A stretch of DNA of 64,000 nt from the NCBI RefSeq assembly GCF_014192225.1, contig NZ_JACHXS010000009.1:62001-126000 (forward strand), in the 5' to 3' direction. The translations under genes and the position numbers were made by a program. This DNA is from Pseudoduganella umbonata (GTDB taxonomy: Bacteria; Pseudomonadota; Gammaproteobacteria; Burkholderiales; Burkholderiaceae_D). Position 1 is the first letter of the stretch, and every line of letters starts with the position of its first letter. Positions 50,010 to 61,268 of this stretch are shown here, piece after piece. The notes below the pieces were generated by a model, which worked only from the letters and a program-made list of their open reading frames with translations, was not told the DNA's origin and ran no database searches.

Positions 50010-52412
50010 ATGAGCGATCGACCGCCAGATCCGGACGCCGTCTTCGGCGCCCTTCCCGCGCCTTATGTGCTGCTGACACCCGATTTCACCATCGTGCAGG
50101 CAAGCGACGCATTCCTGCGCGCCAACGGCCTGCAGCGCGAGCAGTTGCTGGGCCGCGACATCCTTTCCGTGTTCGGCGCACGGCCTGCCGATCCGCAGGT
50201 CAACGCGGCAACGATGGACAACCTGCGCACTTCCCTGGTCAAGGTACGCGACACCGCCACCACCGACGAAATGGCAGTGCAGCGCTACGATATCCCGGTG
50301 CCCGGCGAGCCGGGCCACCTCCAGCAGCGATACTGGAGCGCCACCAACTCGCCGGTCCTCGATGATGCGGGCAATGTCGCCTACATCCTGCACCACGTGC
50401 GCGACGTGACGGCACGCGTGCGCGGCAACGCGCGGCGCGATGCGCTGCTCGGGCTCACGGATGCCTGGCGCGACGTGCGCGCACCACGCGAGATCGTGCT
50501 GACGGCGCTGGCGATCCTGGGAGAACTGCTGGGAGTGAGCCGGGTTTCGTACGGCCGCTACAACGAGCTGACCGATACGCTGTATGTCGGCGCCGACTGG
50601 TGCCTGCCGGGTATTCCGTCGCTGGAAGGCACGGCGCACCTGCGCGATTTCGGCTCCTTCGTGGACGAGATGCGGCAGGGCCACGCGGTGGTGGTCGGCG
50701 ACGTGGCGCTGGACCCGCGCACGGCGGCGCACGCGGGGCCGTTCCGCCGCCACCAAGCGCAATCGTTCGTCGACATTCCCGTGATCGAACACGGCCAGCT
50801 GAAGAGCATCCTGATCGTCAGCGATACGGTGCCGCGCCTGTGGGCCGACGACGACGTGGCGCTGATGCGCGAATTCGCGGGGCGTATCCGCACCGCCAGC
50901 GAACGGGCCCGCAGCATGGAGGCGCTGGCGACCAGCGAGGCGAAATTCCGCATCATCACGAACGCCATGCCGCAGATGGTGTGGTCGACGCTGCCGGACG
51001 GCTGGCACGACTACTACAACCAGCAGTGGTACGAATACACCGGTGTGCCGCCCGGCACCACCGACGGCCCGGGATGGAACGACATGTTCCATCCCGACGA
51101 CCGCGAGCGCGCGTGGGAAGCATGGCGGCACAGCCTGGCCACCGGCGAAGTGTATGAAATCCAGTACCGGCTGCGCCATCGCTCCGGCGAGTACCGCTGG
51201 ACACTGGGCCGCGCACTGCCGGTGCGCGACGAATCGGGCCGCATCATCCGCTGGATGGGTACCTGCACCGACATCCACAGCCAGAAGCTGGCCGAGGATG
51301 AACTGCGCGAGGCGGCGGCGCGCAAGGATGAGTTCCTGGCCATGCTGGCGCACGAGCTGCGCAACCCGCTGGCACCGATCGGCACCGCCGCGCAGCTGCT
51401 GAAAGGCGGGCTGGCAAACGAAAAAACGCGCATCGCCGCCAGCGACATCATTTCCCGGCAGGTGCGGCACATGGCGCACCTGGTGGACGACCTGCTCGAC
51501 GTGTCGCGCGTCACGCGCGGGCTGGTCCAGCTGAACATGGCGGACCTCGACCTGGCCGACGTGGTGGCCAGCGCCGTCGAGCAGGCATTGCCGCTGATCG
51601 AGGAACGGCGCCATGCGCTCGACCTGCACTTGCCGGATTCCCCGGTGAAGGTGCATGGCGACCGCACGCGCCTCGTGCAGGTGATCGCCAACCTGCTGAA
51701 CAACGCGGCGAAGTACACGCCGCCCGGCGGCCTGATCGCGCTGCGGCTGGAAGTGGTGGATAGCCACGCCCGCGTCGCGGTGCGCGACAACGGCAACGGC
51801 ATCGCACCGACGCTGCTGCCGCATATTTTCGACCTGTTCATCCAGGGCGAACGCAATCCGGACCGGGCGCAGGGCGGCCTGGGATTGGGACTGACACTGG
51901 TCAAGAGCATCACCACGCTGCACGACGGCTTCGTGACGGCGCACAGCGACGGGCCCGGCCGGGGCAGCGAATTCTCGATCGCCCTGCCCCTGTGCGACAG
52001 CGTGCCGGTGGCGATGCAGAGTACGCCTTCGAGCCAGGCCCGGCCGGCAGTGCGGCCGCTGCGGCTGCTGGTCGTGGAAGACAATCCGGACGCGGCCGGC
52101 GTGCTGGCCGAACTGCTGCGCGCCGAGGGGCACGACGTGGCGGTGGCCGAGGATGCGGAAACGGCGTTGCGCCGCGCCGACCTGGCGGCGACCGACGCCT
52201 TCATCCTCGACATCGGCCTGCCCGGCATGGATGGCTATACGCTGGCACGGCGCCTGCGCGCCGACCCGGCCACCGCCGGCGCCACGATCATCGCGCTGAC
52301 CGGCTATGGCCAGCCCAGCGACCGGGCCCAGTCGCATGCCGCCGGATTCAACCGGCATCTCGTCAAACCGGCCGATCCGGCCGAGCTGCTGATGGCGCTG
52401 CAGGCGGTGTAG
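50010..52412 (+). CDS. Hybrid sensor histidine kinase/response regulator
   Basis: An 800-residue cytosolic hybrid kinase with no membrane segment. Order: PAS (about 10-135), GAF (about 145-300), PAS/PAC (about 307-428, with QMVWSTLPDGWHDYYNQQWY and YRLRHRSGEYRW), HisKA with phospho-acceptor H448 in LAMLAHELRNPLAPI, HATPase (N box NLLNNAAKY, G boxes DNGNGIAP and GGLGLGLTLV) and a C-terminal receiver (VVEDNPDAAG; acceptor D734 in LDIGLPGMDGY). AGGA precedes the ATG. No cognate output protein lies nearby. The GAF-like region could bind a chromophore or ligand, but no specific residue pattern was recognised. Confidence 0.9.
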   Translation: MSDRPPDPDAVFGALPAPYVLLTPDFTIVQASDAFLRANGLQREQLLGRDILSVFGARPADPQVNAATMDNLRTSLVKVRDTATTDEMAVQRYDIPVPGEPGHLQQRYWSATNSPVLDDAGNVAYILHHVRDVTARVRGNARRDALLGLTDAWRDVRAPREIVLTALAILGELLGVSRVSYGRYNELTDTLYVGADWCLPGIPSLEGTAHLRDFGSFVDEMRQGHAVVVGDVALDPRTAAHAGPFRRHQAQSFVDIPVIEHGQLKSILIVSDTVPRLWADDDVALMREFAGRIRTASERARSMEALATSEAKFRIITNAMPQMVWSTLPDGWHDYYNQQWYEYTGVPPGTTDGPGWNDMFHPDDRERAWEAWRHSLATGEVYEIQYRLRHRSGEYRWTLGRALPVRDESGRIIRWMGTCTDIHSQKLAEDELREAAARKDEFLAMLAHELRNPLAPIGTAAQLLKGGLANEKTRIAASDIISRQVRHMAHLVDDLLDVSRVTRGLVQLNMADLDLADVVASAVEQALPLIEERRHALDLHLPDSPVKVHGDRTRLVQVIANLLNNAAKYTPPGGLIALRLEVVDSHARVAVRDNGNGIAPTLLPHIFDLFIQGERNPDRAQGGLGLGLTLVKSITTLHDGFVTAHSDGPGRGSEFSIALPLCDSVPVAMQSTPSSQARPAVRPLRLLVVEDNPDAAGVLAELLRAEGHDVAVAEDAETALRRADLAATDAFILDIGLPGMDGYTLARRLRADPATAGATIIALTGYGQPSDRAQSHAAGFNRHLVKPADPAELLMALQAV

Positions 52413-52518
52413 CCGGCAGCGGGAAGAACGCCGCGCCCCCCCACCGCCCGTGCGCGCGCTACTCTAACACCGGCCTGCCCGTTCACCTGCCGACACGTTC
52501 GACGACCTGGCCCGCGGA

Positions 52519-53172
52519 TCAGGACAGCTTGCGCCTGCGCCGCGAGGCATATCCAAGCAGCGCGAGACCACCGGCCAGCATGCCCCACGTGTGTGGTTCC
52601 GGCACGGCCGCGACCGACACATGGAAGTTGTCGATCGAGGACCATACGCCCGGCTGCTGGCCCGCGGTCACGGTCAGCGATACCAGATCCGCGCTGGAGA
52701 CAAACCCGACGAACGAGTTGACGTCCGGATTTTCCAGCGTGAACGATACCGTGGCACCGGTACTGTCCGTGGCGGTCAGCAGCAGACTGGCGGCGCTGGT
52801 CGGATGGCTGTAGGCATCCGAACCGAAGAAGTTGCCGCCGGCGCCAGCCACGCCGCCTTGCAGCACGAACGTGGTGGTATCGGTGCGGTTCTGCGAGCTC
52901 AGCCAGAAGTCCACGAAATCGCTGGTGCCTGCCCACAGGGCGGGGGCTTTCGGCCCCGCGCTGACGCTGTACGAATACTCGCCAGCCTGGCGCGGCACTT
53001 CGTCATAGTACATCTGCTGGATCAGGTCATTGTAGTTGTCGACACCGGTATTGCCGACCGCGGCAAGGTACGCGGCTTCGTGGGTAAAGGTGGTGATGTC
53101 GGCTCGAGCACTGCCGGCGCTCAGCGCCAATGCAGCGGCGGCAACGGCCGCGATGGTGGAAATCGGTCGCAC
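52519..53172 (-). CDS. PEP-CTERM sorting-domain protein
   Basis: A 217-residue exported protein starting at GTG 53172 (GGAG eight bases upstream), with signal peptide (TIAAVAAAALALSAGSARA) and beta-rich body. The C-terminal exosortase signal is VPEPHTWGMLAGGLALLGYA followed by RRRRKLS. It is predicted to be processed by an exosortase and exported or surface-attached. It is paralogous to the next gene: shared TTFTHEAAYLAAVG / TTYTSQSAYLGAVG, ATDSTGAT and FLGFVS/FVGFVS segments. Confidence 0.9.
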   Translation of the reverse strand: MRPISTIAAVAAAALALSAGSARADITTFTHEAAYLAAVGNTGVDNYNDLIQQMYYDEVPRQAGEYSYSVSAGPKAPALWAGTSDFVDFWLSSQNRTDTTTFVLQGGVAGAGGNFFGSDAYSHPTSAASLLLTATDSTGATVSFTLENPDVNSFVGFVSSADLVSLTVTAGQQPGVWSSIDNFHVSVAAVPEPHTWGMLAGGLALLGYASRRRRKLS

Positions 53173-53299
53173 TATGGAACTCCATGGAATAAGGGGTGAA
53201 CAGTGGCGGTGCGGGTGCAAGGCGCGTCTGGTCGCTCTGCATCGGCAGCGGCATGGGAAAGGCGCCTCGTGGGATCGCCCTCCGGTGCGCTGGTGCGCC

Positions 53300-54004
53300 T
53301 TACGCCAAGCGGCTGGTTGCGCGGCCTGGCCTGCGCCGTGCCGTCCAGCCCAGCAAACCCAGGCCGGCGAGCAGCATCGCGTAGGTGCCGGGTTCCGGCA
53401 CGGCGGCCACGGACAGGTGCAGGTCGTTTACCGTAGGCCAGATGCCGTAGCCGTCGGCGCCAAGCTGGTCGCCGGTGGCGACCGACAGCGAGACAATCGT
53501 GGCGTCGGACACGAAACCGAGGAAGGAGCTGGGTACCGGATCAGTGATCGTGTAGGTCAGCGTGGCGCCCGTGCTATCCGTGGCGGTCACGGTGATGTAG
53601 GGGGCGAATACCGTGTAGCCGGCGATATCGGAACCCCAGAAAAAACCGCCGGCGCCGGCCACTGGTGTGCCGAAGCTGTCGAACGTGATCGCGTCGGTGC
53701 GCCGGCTAGAGCTCAGGTACCAGTCGACGTCGTCGTCGCTGGCTCCATAGGCGCGCGGGTTGCCAGGGCCGGTGGTAGCGACGTAGGTGATATCGCCGGC
53801 GGTGCGTGGGAACGGGGTGTCATACGGTTCGATATCGAGGTCGTTGAACGTATCGACCGCTGTGGCGCCGACCGCGCCGAGATAGGCGGACTGGCTGGTA
53901 TACGTGGTGAGTGCGGCATTGGCCGTGGAAGCGGCGAACGACAGGACTGCGGAAACTGCAGCGGTGCTGACCAGGCTTGTGACTGAGCGAGACGTCTTGC
54001 GCAC
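53300..54004 (-). CDS. PEP-CTERM sorting-domain protein (paralogue)
   Basis: A 234-residue exported protein starting at GTG 54004 with AAGGAGC upstream; signal peptide to about residue 30 (ASTANA-ALT). Body as in the neighbouring paralogue; the C-terminus has VPEPGTYAMLLAGLGLLGWT followed by an Arg-rich tail (ARRRPGRATSRLA). It is upstream of its paralogue with 127 bases between, so both could be co-transcribed. Exosortase itself is not in this window. Confidence 0.9.
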   Translation of the reverse strand: MRKTSRSVTSLVSTAAVSAVLSFAASTANAALTTYTSQSAYLGAVGATAVDTFNDLDIEPYDTPFPRTAGDITYVATTGPGNPRAYGASDDDVDWYLSSSRRTDAITFDSFGTPVAGAGGFFWGSDIAGYTVFAPYITVTATDSTGATLTYTITDPVPSSFLGFVSDATIVSLSVATGDQLGADGYGIWPTVNDLHLSVAAVPEPGTYAMLLAGLGLLGWTARRRPGRATSRLA

Positions 54005-54241
54005 AATTGTGCTCCTTGTGGAAGTGGATGAGGAAGACTTTCGGGAGGCTCTTCAGCGCTGAAGAGTCCCCAATGTAGTCTTGCCGACATGCCGATTCAA
54101 CAAGAGATCCCGAAATCATAATAATGATGATTAGTTTCGTGCCAGGCGTTGCTGACGGGGGAAAAGCACCTGACCGGGGGATTGACAGGCGGCCGCTGCG
54201 GGCAGGTACCGCCGATGCCGGTGCGTACCGGCTTCGGCTGG

Positions 54242-55198
54242 CTATTGCGCGGCGGCGATCAGCCGTTCCGGCTTGAGGATGGCCCACTGTTCGAACAGCC
54301 CGGTGCCGAGCAGTTTCCCATCCGCGTACACGCGCACGCGGCCTTCATAGGGCGCCGGCGTCTGCACGCCAGGCTCCTTGCCGAGCGGGAGCCGCTGGCC
54401 CTGCAGGAAGCGTTTCGACAGCTCGGCAGTGAGTTCGATGCGAGGGAACGTCGACAGCAGCGCATCCACCGGTGCCAGCAGGGACAGGGGCGCGGCGTGC
54501 CCCTGCACCTGTTCCAGCGTCACCATGTTGTCGGCGTTCAGCGCGCCGACGCCCGTGCGCCGCAAGGCGTTCAGGTGCGCGCCGCAGCCCAGCGCGGCGC
54601 CGATGTCCTCGCCCAGCACGCGGATGTAGGTGCCCTTGCTGACCGTGGCTTCCAGCCGCAGGAACGGCGCTTCGTACGACAGCAGTTCCAGCTTGTGGAT
54701 GACGACGTTGCGCGCCTCGCGCTCGAGCGTGATGCCGGCGCGGGCGTATTCGTACAGCGGCTTGCCGTCGCGCTTCAGGGCCGAATACATCGGCGGCACC
54801 TGCGCGATCGGGCCGCGGAAGCGCGCCAGCACCGCTTCGATTTCCGCGACGGTGATGGTGGCAACGTCGCGGTCCAGCGCGGGATCGGCGTCGGCTACCT
54901 GCCCTTCGGTGTCACCCGTATCGGTGCGCACGCCCAGGTGCACGGTCGTCACGTAGGTCTTGTCGGCCTCGAGCAGGTCCTGCGAAAACTTGGTGGCCTC
55001 GCCGAAGCACAGCGGCAGCAGGCCGGTGGCGAACGGATCGAGCGTGCCGGTGTGGCCCGCCTTCTTCGCGTTCAGCACGCGCTTGGTCCTGATCAGCGCA
55101 TCGTTCGACGACAGGCCGACCGGCTTGTCGAGCAGCAGGACGCCATCGACGAGGTCGCGTACCCGCTTCACGCGGGCAGCCTTGACTTCCTCCGTCAT
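54242..55198 (-). CDS. truB: tRNA pseudouridine(55) synthase
   Basis: A 318-residue enzyme forming pseudouridine 55 in the tRNA T-loop. Catalytic Asp is D54 in [35 protein letters not shown] and [20 protein letters not shown] are also family-typical. The start overlaps the rbfA stop by four bases. Last gene of the rimP-nusA-infB-rbfA-truB cluster. Confidence 0.97.
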   Translation of the reverse strand: MTEEVKAARVKRVRDLVDGVLLLDKPVGLSSNDALIRTKRVLNAKKAGHTGTLDPFATGLLPLCFGEATKFSQDLLEADKTYVTTVHLGVRTDTGDTEGQVADADPALDRDVATITVAEIEAVLARFRGPIAQVPPMYSALKRDGKPLYEYARAGITLEREARNVVIHKLELLSYEAPFLRLEATVSKGTYIRVLGEDIGAALGCGAHLNALRRTGVGALNADNMVTLEQVQGHAAPLSLLAPVDALLSTFPRIELTAELSKRFLQGQRLPLGKEPGVQTPAPYEGRVRVYADGKLLGTGLFEQWAILKPERLIAAAQ

Positions 55199-55602
55199 TC
55201 TTTTTCTTCGCCCGCGTCTTCTTCGTAGTCGGCCGCGCGCGTGGCGTTGGCCTTGTCGATCAGGGCCGACATCGCCATGCCGCGCGAGGCCGACGTGTCG
55301 TGCACGAAGTGCAGCTGCGGCAGCGTGTGGATGTGCAGCCGCTTGCCCAGCTGGTTGCGCAGGTAGCCGGCGGCGGCCTGCAGGCCGGCCAGCGTGTTCT
55401 TCACCGTGTCGGGATCGTCCTTGAGCATCGTGAAGTAGACCTTCGCGTGCGCATAGTCGGGGGTCAGCTGCACTTCGGCCAGCGTGAGCATGCCCACGCG
55501 CGGATCCTTCAGCTCGAAGGCGATCAGTTCGGAAAGGTCTTTCTGGATCTGGTCCGCCACGCGCAGGCCGCGCGCGGGGATCGATTTGCTGTGTTTAGCC
55601 AT
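55195..55602 (-). CDS. rbfA: 30S ribosome-binding factor A
   Basis: A 135-residue 16S maturation/cold-shock factor with KH-like fold ([20 protein letters not shown], then the [17 protein letters not shown] strands and [20 protein letters not shown]). The open frame extends to 55929, but the ATG at 55602 begins the conserved protein. Its upstream side holds a large hairpin with a T-tract, so part of its transcription may end before it. Confidence 0.96.
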   Translation of the reverse strand: MAKHSKSIPARGLRVADQIQKDLSELIAFELKDPRVGMLTLAEVQLTPDYAHAKVYFTMLKDDPDTVKNTLAGLQAAAGYLRNQLGKRLHIHTLPQLHFVHDTSASRGMAMSALIDKANATRAADYEEDAGEEKE

Positions 55603-55618
55603 GATTTGTCCATCAATT

Positions 55619-55671
55619 AAAAATGGCGGGTGGCGCCCATCCGCTTGCGCGGACTGGGCGGCACCCGCCAT
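55619..55671 (-). terminator. Intercistronic terminator-like hairpin between infB and rbfA
   Basis: On the minus strand ATGGCGGGTG pairs with CACCCGCCAT as the base of a long GC-rich, internally paired stem. TTTTT follows directly. It begins 30 bases after the infB stop and ends 17 bases before the rbfA start. Confidence 0.78.
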
Positions 55672-55700
55672 GGATACTGCGTGCTGCCTGAGTGTCTCGC

Positions 55701-58577
55701 TTACAGCGTACGTGCCACTTCCTGGATCTCGAACACTTCCAGGGTGTCGCCAACCTGGATGTCGTTGTAGTTCTTCAGCGACAGGCCGCACTCCAGACCG
55801 GCGCGCACTTCTTTCGCGTCGTCCTTGAAGCGCTTCAGCGAGTCGATCTCGCCGGTCCACACGACGATGTTGTTGCGCAGCAGGCGTACCGACGAGGAAC
55901 GCTTGACCACGCCATCGGTGACCAGGCAACCGGCGATCGCGCCGACCTTCGACACCAGGATGACCTGGCGGATTTCCACCTGGCCCGTGATGTGCTCGCG
56001 CTTCTCCGGTGCCAGCATGCCGGACATTGCCGCCTTCACCTCTTCGATCGCGTCGTAGATGATGTTGTAGTAGCGGATGTCCACGCCGTTGGTCTCGGCC
56101 AGCTTGCGCGCCTGGGCGTCGGCACGGGCGTTGAAGCCGATGATGACTGCCTTCGACGCGGTCGCCAGGTTGACGTCCGATTCCGTGATGCCGCCGACGG
56201 CCGCGTGCACGATCTGCACCCGCACTTCGGAGGTCGACAGTTTCTGCAGCGAGCCAACCAGCGCTTCCTGCGAACCCTGCACGTCGGTCTTGACGATCAG
56301 CGGCACGTTCTGCACTTCGCCTTCGGCCATTTGGTCGAACAGGTTCTCCAGCTTGGCGGCCTGCTGCTTGGCCAGCTTGACGTCGCGGTACTTACCTTGA
56401 CGGAACAGGCCGATCTCGCGCGCCTTGCGCTCGTCCGCCATGACCATGACTTCTTCGCCGGCGGCCGGCACTTCGGTCAGGCCCTGGATCTCGACCGGGA
56501 TCGACGGACCGGCTTCGGATACCGACTTGCCATTCTCGTCCAGCATCGCACGGACACGGCCGTACGACGAACCGGCCAGCACCACGTCGCCACGCTTCAG
56601 CGTACCGGACTGCACCAGGATCGTGGCGACCGGGCCGCGGCCCTTGTCCAGGCGGGCTTCGACCACCAGGCCACGCGCCAGGCTTTCCACCGGTGCCTTC
56701 AGTTCCAGCACTTCGGCTTGCAGCAGCACGTTTTCCAGCAGCGCATCGATGCCCTGGCCCGTCTTCGCGGACACCGGCACGAACGGCGACTCGCCGCCGT
56801 ATTCTTCCGGCACCACGCCTTCGGTGATCAGTTCCTGCGTCACGCGTTCCAGGTTGCCGCCCGGCTTGTCGATCTTGTTGATCGCCACCACCAGCGGCAC
56901 GCCGGCAGCTTTCGCGTGGGCGATCGCTTCCTTCGTCTGCGGCATCACGCCATCGTCCGCCGCCACCACCAGGATGACGATGTCGGTGGCCTTGGCACCG
57001 CGGGCACGCATTGCCGTGAAGGCTTCGTGGCCCGGGGTATCCAGGAACGTGATCATGCCGCGCGGCGTATCGACGTGGTATGCGCCGATGTGCTGCGTGA
57101 TGCCGCCGGCTTCGCCCGACGCCACCTTGGCGCGGCGGATATAGTCCAGCAGCGAGGTCTTGCCGTGGTCGACGTGGCCCATGACGGTCACGACCGGAGC
57201 GCGCGGCTTCGCTTCGTGATGCGTCTGTTCGCCCTGGTCGGCCAGGATCGCTTCCGGATCGTCCTCGGCGGCGGCATGCGCCTTGTGGCCCATTTCCTCG
57301 ACGACGATCATCGCCGTTTCCTGGTCCAGCACCTGGTTGATGGTGCACATCTGGCCCAGCTTCATCAGCTGCTTGATCACCTCGGATGCCTTGACGGCCA
57401 TCTTGTGCGCCAGTTCGGCGACGGTGATGGTTTCCGGCACGTGCACTTCCTTGACGATCGCTTCCGTCGGTGCCTGGAAGTTCGATTCGCGGTCATCGTG
57501 GTGCGAATTGCGGCCACGGCCGCCACGGCCGCCACCGGCACGCCAGCCATCGCGGCTGGTCGGCCCGGTGCTCGTGCCGCGGCCCTTGCCGCCGCCCGGC
57601 GCGCCGCGCTTCTTGGCATCGTCCGACCAGGTCGACGACACGTTGGCCGACTTGATCGACTTGCGATCGCCCGGCTTTTTATCGTCTTTCTTGTCGGTCG
57701 TTGCCGGCGTGGTGGTGCCCGGCTTCTTGTCGGCCGGCTTGTGCAGCGTGCCAGCCGGCGCAGCCGGCTTGGCGACCACGGGTGCCGGTTCCGGCGCCTT
57801 GATCACGCGGCGCGGCTGCGCCATCATGGCCTTGATCTGGGCCACTTCGTCGGCTACGGCCTTGCGGGCACGCTCGGTGGCCGCGGCACGTTCCGCGGCT
57901 TCCTTGGTTGCCTGCTCGGCCTTCTTCTTGGCTTCCTCGGCGTCGGCCGCGCGTTTCTTGTCGGCGGCTTCGGACTCCGCCTGCTTCTGCGCGTCGCGTG
58001 CACCGGCCTTGTCGGCGGCGGCCTTCTCGGCAGCGGCTTTCGCGGCTTCCTCGTCGGCGCGGCGCTTGGCTTCCGCTTCTGCAGCAGCGGTGGCCTTCGC
58101 TTGCGCTTCCTTCTCGGCGTCCAGGCGTGCCAGCGCCTCCTGCTTCTCGCGCAGGTCCGCTTCCTGGCGGGCGATCAGCTCGGCCTGGCGGCGTGCATCT
58201 TCCTCGCGGCGGGCGTTCTCGGCCTCGTCGACCACCGGTGCCGCCGGGGCGGGCGTGGTGGTCGCGGGCAGGTCGTCGCGCTGCACGAAGGTGCGCTTCT
58301 TGCGCACTTCAACCTGGATCGTGCGGGTCTTGCCGGAGGCATCGGCCTGCTTGATCTCGTTGGTTTCCTTGCGCGTTACCGTGATTTTCTTCTTCTCGGA
58401 TGCTCCAGCCGCGCCGTGCGTGCGGCGCAGGTGCTCCAGCAGCTTGTCCTTATCATCTTTCGACAATGGATCTGACGCCGAGCTCTTCTCGACGCCGGCA
58501 GAACGCAGCTGCGTCAGCAGCAGGTCTGCAGGCATCTTCAGTTCGGTGGCAAATTGGGCTACGTTGTTACTCGCCAT
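55701..58577 (-). CDS. infB: Translation initiation factor IF-2
   Basis: A 958-residue initiator-tRNA GTPase factor. N-terminal IF2_N motif ([20 protein letters not shown]), long Ala/Glu/Lys-rich coiled segment (about 130-250), Pro/Gly-rich linker (about 270-350), second IF2_N-like region ([20 protein letters not shown]). G domain from about residue 465 ([39 protein letters not shown]), then domains II-IV. Length is normal for beta-proteobacteria, which carry the long N-terminus. Confidence 0.97.
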   Translation of the reverse strand: MASNNVAQFATELKMPADLLLTQLRSAGVEKSSASDPLSKDDKDKLLEHLRRTHGAAGASEKKKITVTRKETNEIKQADASGKTRTIQVEVRKKRTFVQRDDLPATTTPAPAAPVVDEAENARREEDARRQAELIARQEADLREKQEALARLDAEKEAQAKATAAAEAEAKRRADEEAAKAAAEKAAADKAGARDAQKQAESEAADKKRAADAEEAKKKAEQATKEAAERAAATERARKAVADEVAQIKAMMAQPRRVIKAPEPAPVVAKPAAPAGTLHKPADKKPGTTTPATTDKKDDKKPGDRKSIKSANVSSTWSDDAKKRGAPGGGKGRGTSTGPTSRDGWRAGGGRGGRGRNSHHDDRESNFQAPTEAIVKEVHVPETITVAELAHKMAVKASEVIKQLMKLGQMCTINQVLDQETAMIVVEEMGHKAHAAAEDDPEAILADQGEQTHHEAKPRAPVVTVMGHVDHGKTSLLDYIRRAKVASGEAGGITQHIGAYHVDTPRGMITFLDTPGHEAFTAMRARGAKATDIVILVVAADDGVMPQTKEAIAHAKAAGVPLVVAINKIDKPGGNLERVTQELITEGVVPEEYGGESPFVPVSAKTGQGIDALLENVLLQAEVLELKAPVESLARGLVVEARLDKGRGPVATILVQSGTLKRGDVVLAGSSYGRVRAMLDENGKSVSEAGPSIPVEIQGLTEVPAAGEEVMVMADERKAREIGLFRQGKYRDVKLAKQQAAKLENLFDQMAEGEVQNVPLIVKTDVQGSQEALVGSLQKLSTSEVRVQIVHAAVGGITESDVNLATASKAVIIGFNARADAQARKLAETNGVDIRYYNIIYDAIEEVKAAMSGMLAPEKREHITGQVEIRQVILVSKVGAIAGCLVTDGVVKRSSSVRLLRNNIVVWTGEIDSLKRFKDDAKEVRAGLECGLSLKNYNDIQVGDTLEVFEIQEVARTL

Positions 58578-58657
58578 TCAGTCCTCTTTTCTATGTGTCG
58601 CGTCGATGATAAGTAATAAGCTATGAAGCAGCTTGGCTGGTGGGGTGGCCAGGGCGC

Positions 58658-60708
<2,051 letters not shown>

Positions 60709-60827
60709 AGGAAAATCTCCAGATCGGGGCCCGCCGGCGCACTTGCCGGGAACCCGCTAAAACAGTTCAAATAACAGCTTGTTTTCCGCTCACCGGGCGC
60801 CGGCTGGGCGCTTACTTTTCCGTGAGC

Positions 60828-60853
60828 AAAAAAAAAATGGGCAACTGCCCATC
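60828..60853 (-). terminator. Intrinsic terminator in the rimP-nusA leader
   Basis: GATGGGCA-GT-TGCCCAT on the minus strand is followed by ten T residues. It lies 120 bases upstream of rimP and 110 bases downstream of a consensus -10 box on the same strand, so it sits inside the leader. Confidence 0.85.
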
Positions 60854-60959
60854 TTCTTGTACTACCAGCCAGATGAAAGCATCTTTTCAAAGGGAAATCC
60901 TCGAAGGGAATAATCCCTTAAGGAAACCATCCTTTTGAAGAACTTTTACTAGGCCGCTT

Positions 60960-60988
60960 ATTATAACGGCATATCCATTTCGCTGCAA
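60960..60988 (-). promoter_or_regulatory. Probable sigma-70 promoter of the rimP-nusA-infB operon
   Basis: On the minus strand a perfect TATAAT (60965-60960) is 17 bases from TTGCAG (60988-60983). Transcription would start near 60953. Between it and the leader terminator lie small hairpins (AAGGA/TCCTT and AAGGGA/TCCCTT, 60885-60932). Confidence 0.7.
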
Positions 60989-61201
60989 TGCCGCATAGGC
61001 GAAGCGGACGCCGTTACAACAGAGTCAAAGTTGGTTTTTATACTGCCGGGTAGCAGCAAACCAGGGGAGCGAGAGGCTGATGTGGCGCGAAAATACCGCG
61101 CCACGGACCTGTAGGTGTCTTATTTATAGACAGTCTTCTCGAAATCAAGCGGTTAATCCGACTCGGGGCTTGCAAAGTCCACGAAACCTCATCCATCCAG
61201 T

Positions 61202-61268
61202 CCCGGCCTTGCAAGGCCGGGCCGTTCGCCAGGCGTGGAGCGATGCTCCACGAATTCCCTGGCTTACC
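61202..61268 (-). repeat. Two-hairpin intergenic element, copy C
   Basis: Read on the minus strand: AAGCCAGGGAATT (matching AAGCAGGGGTTT of copies A and B), hairpin 1 (CGTGGAGC-ATC-GCTCCACG), linker CCTGGCGAACGG, and hairpin 2 (CCCGGCCTT-GC-AAGGCCGGG, 61221-61202). It overlaps the rluB stop codon (61264-61266). The remaining gap to the rimP promoter shows nothing else. Confidence 0.7.

Noticed and set aside
49842-52358. 838-residue open frame on the minus strand opposite the hybrid kinase
   Set aside because: Product is His/Arg/Gln-rich with no motif, a normal antisense shadow of GC-rich coding DNA; the plus strand encodes all kinase boxes.
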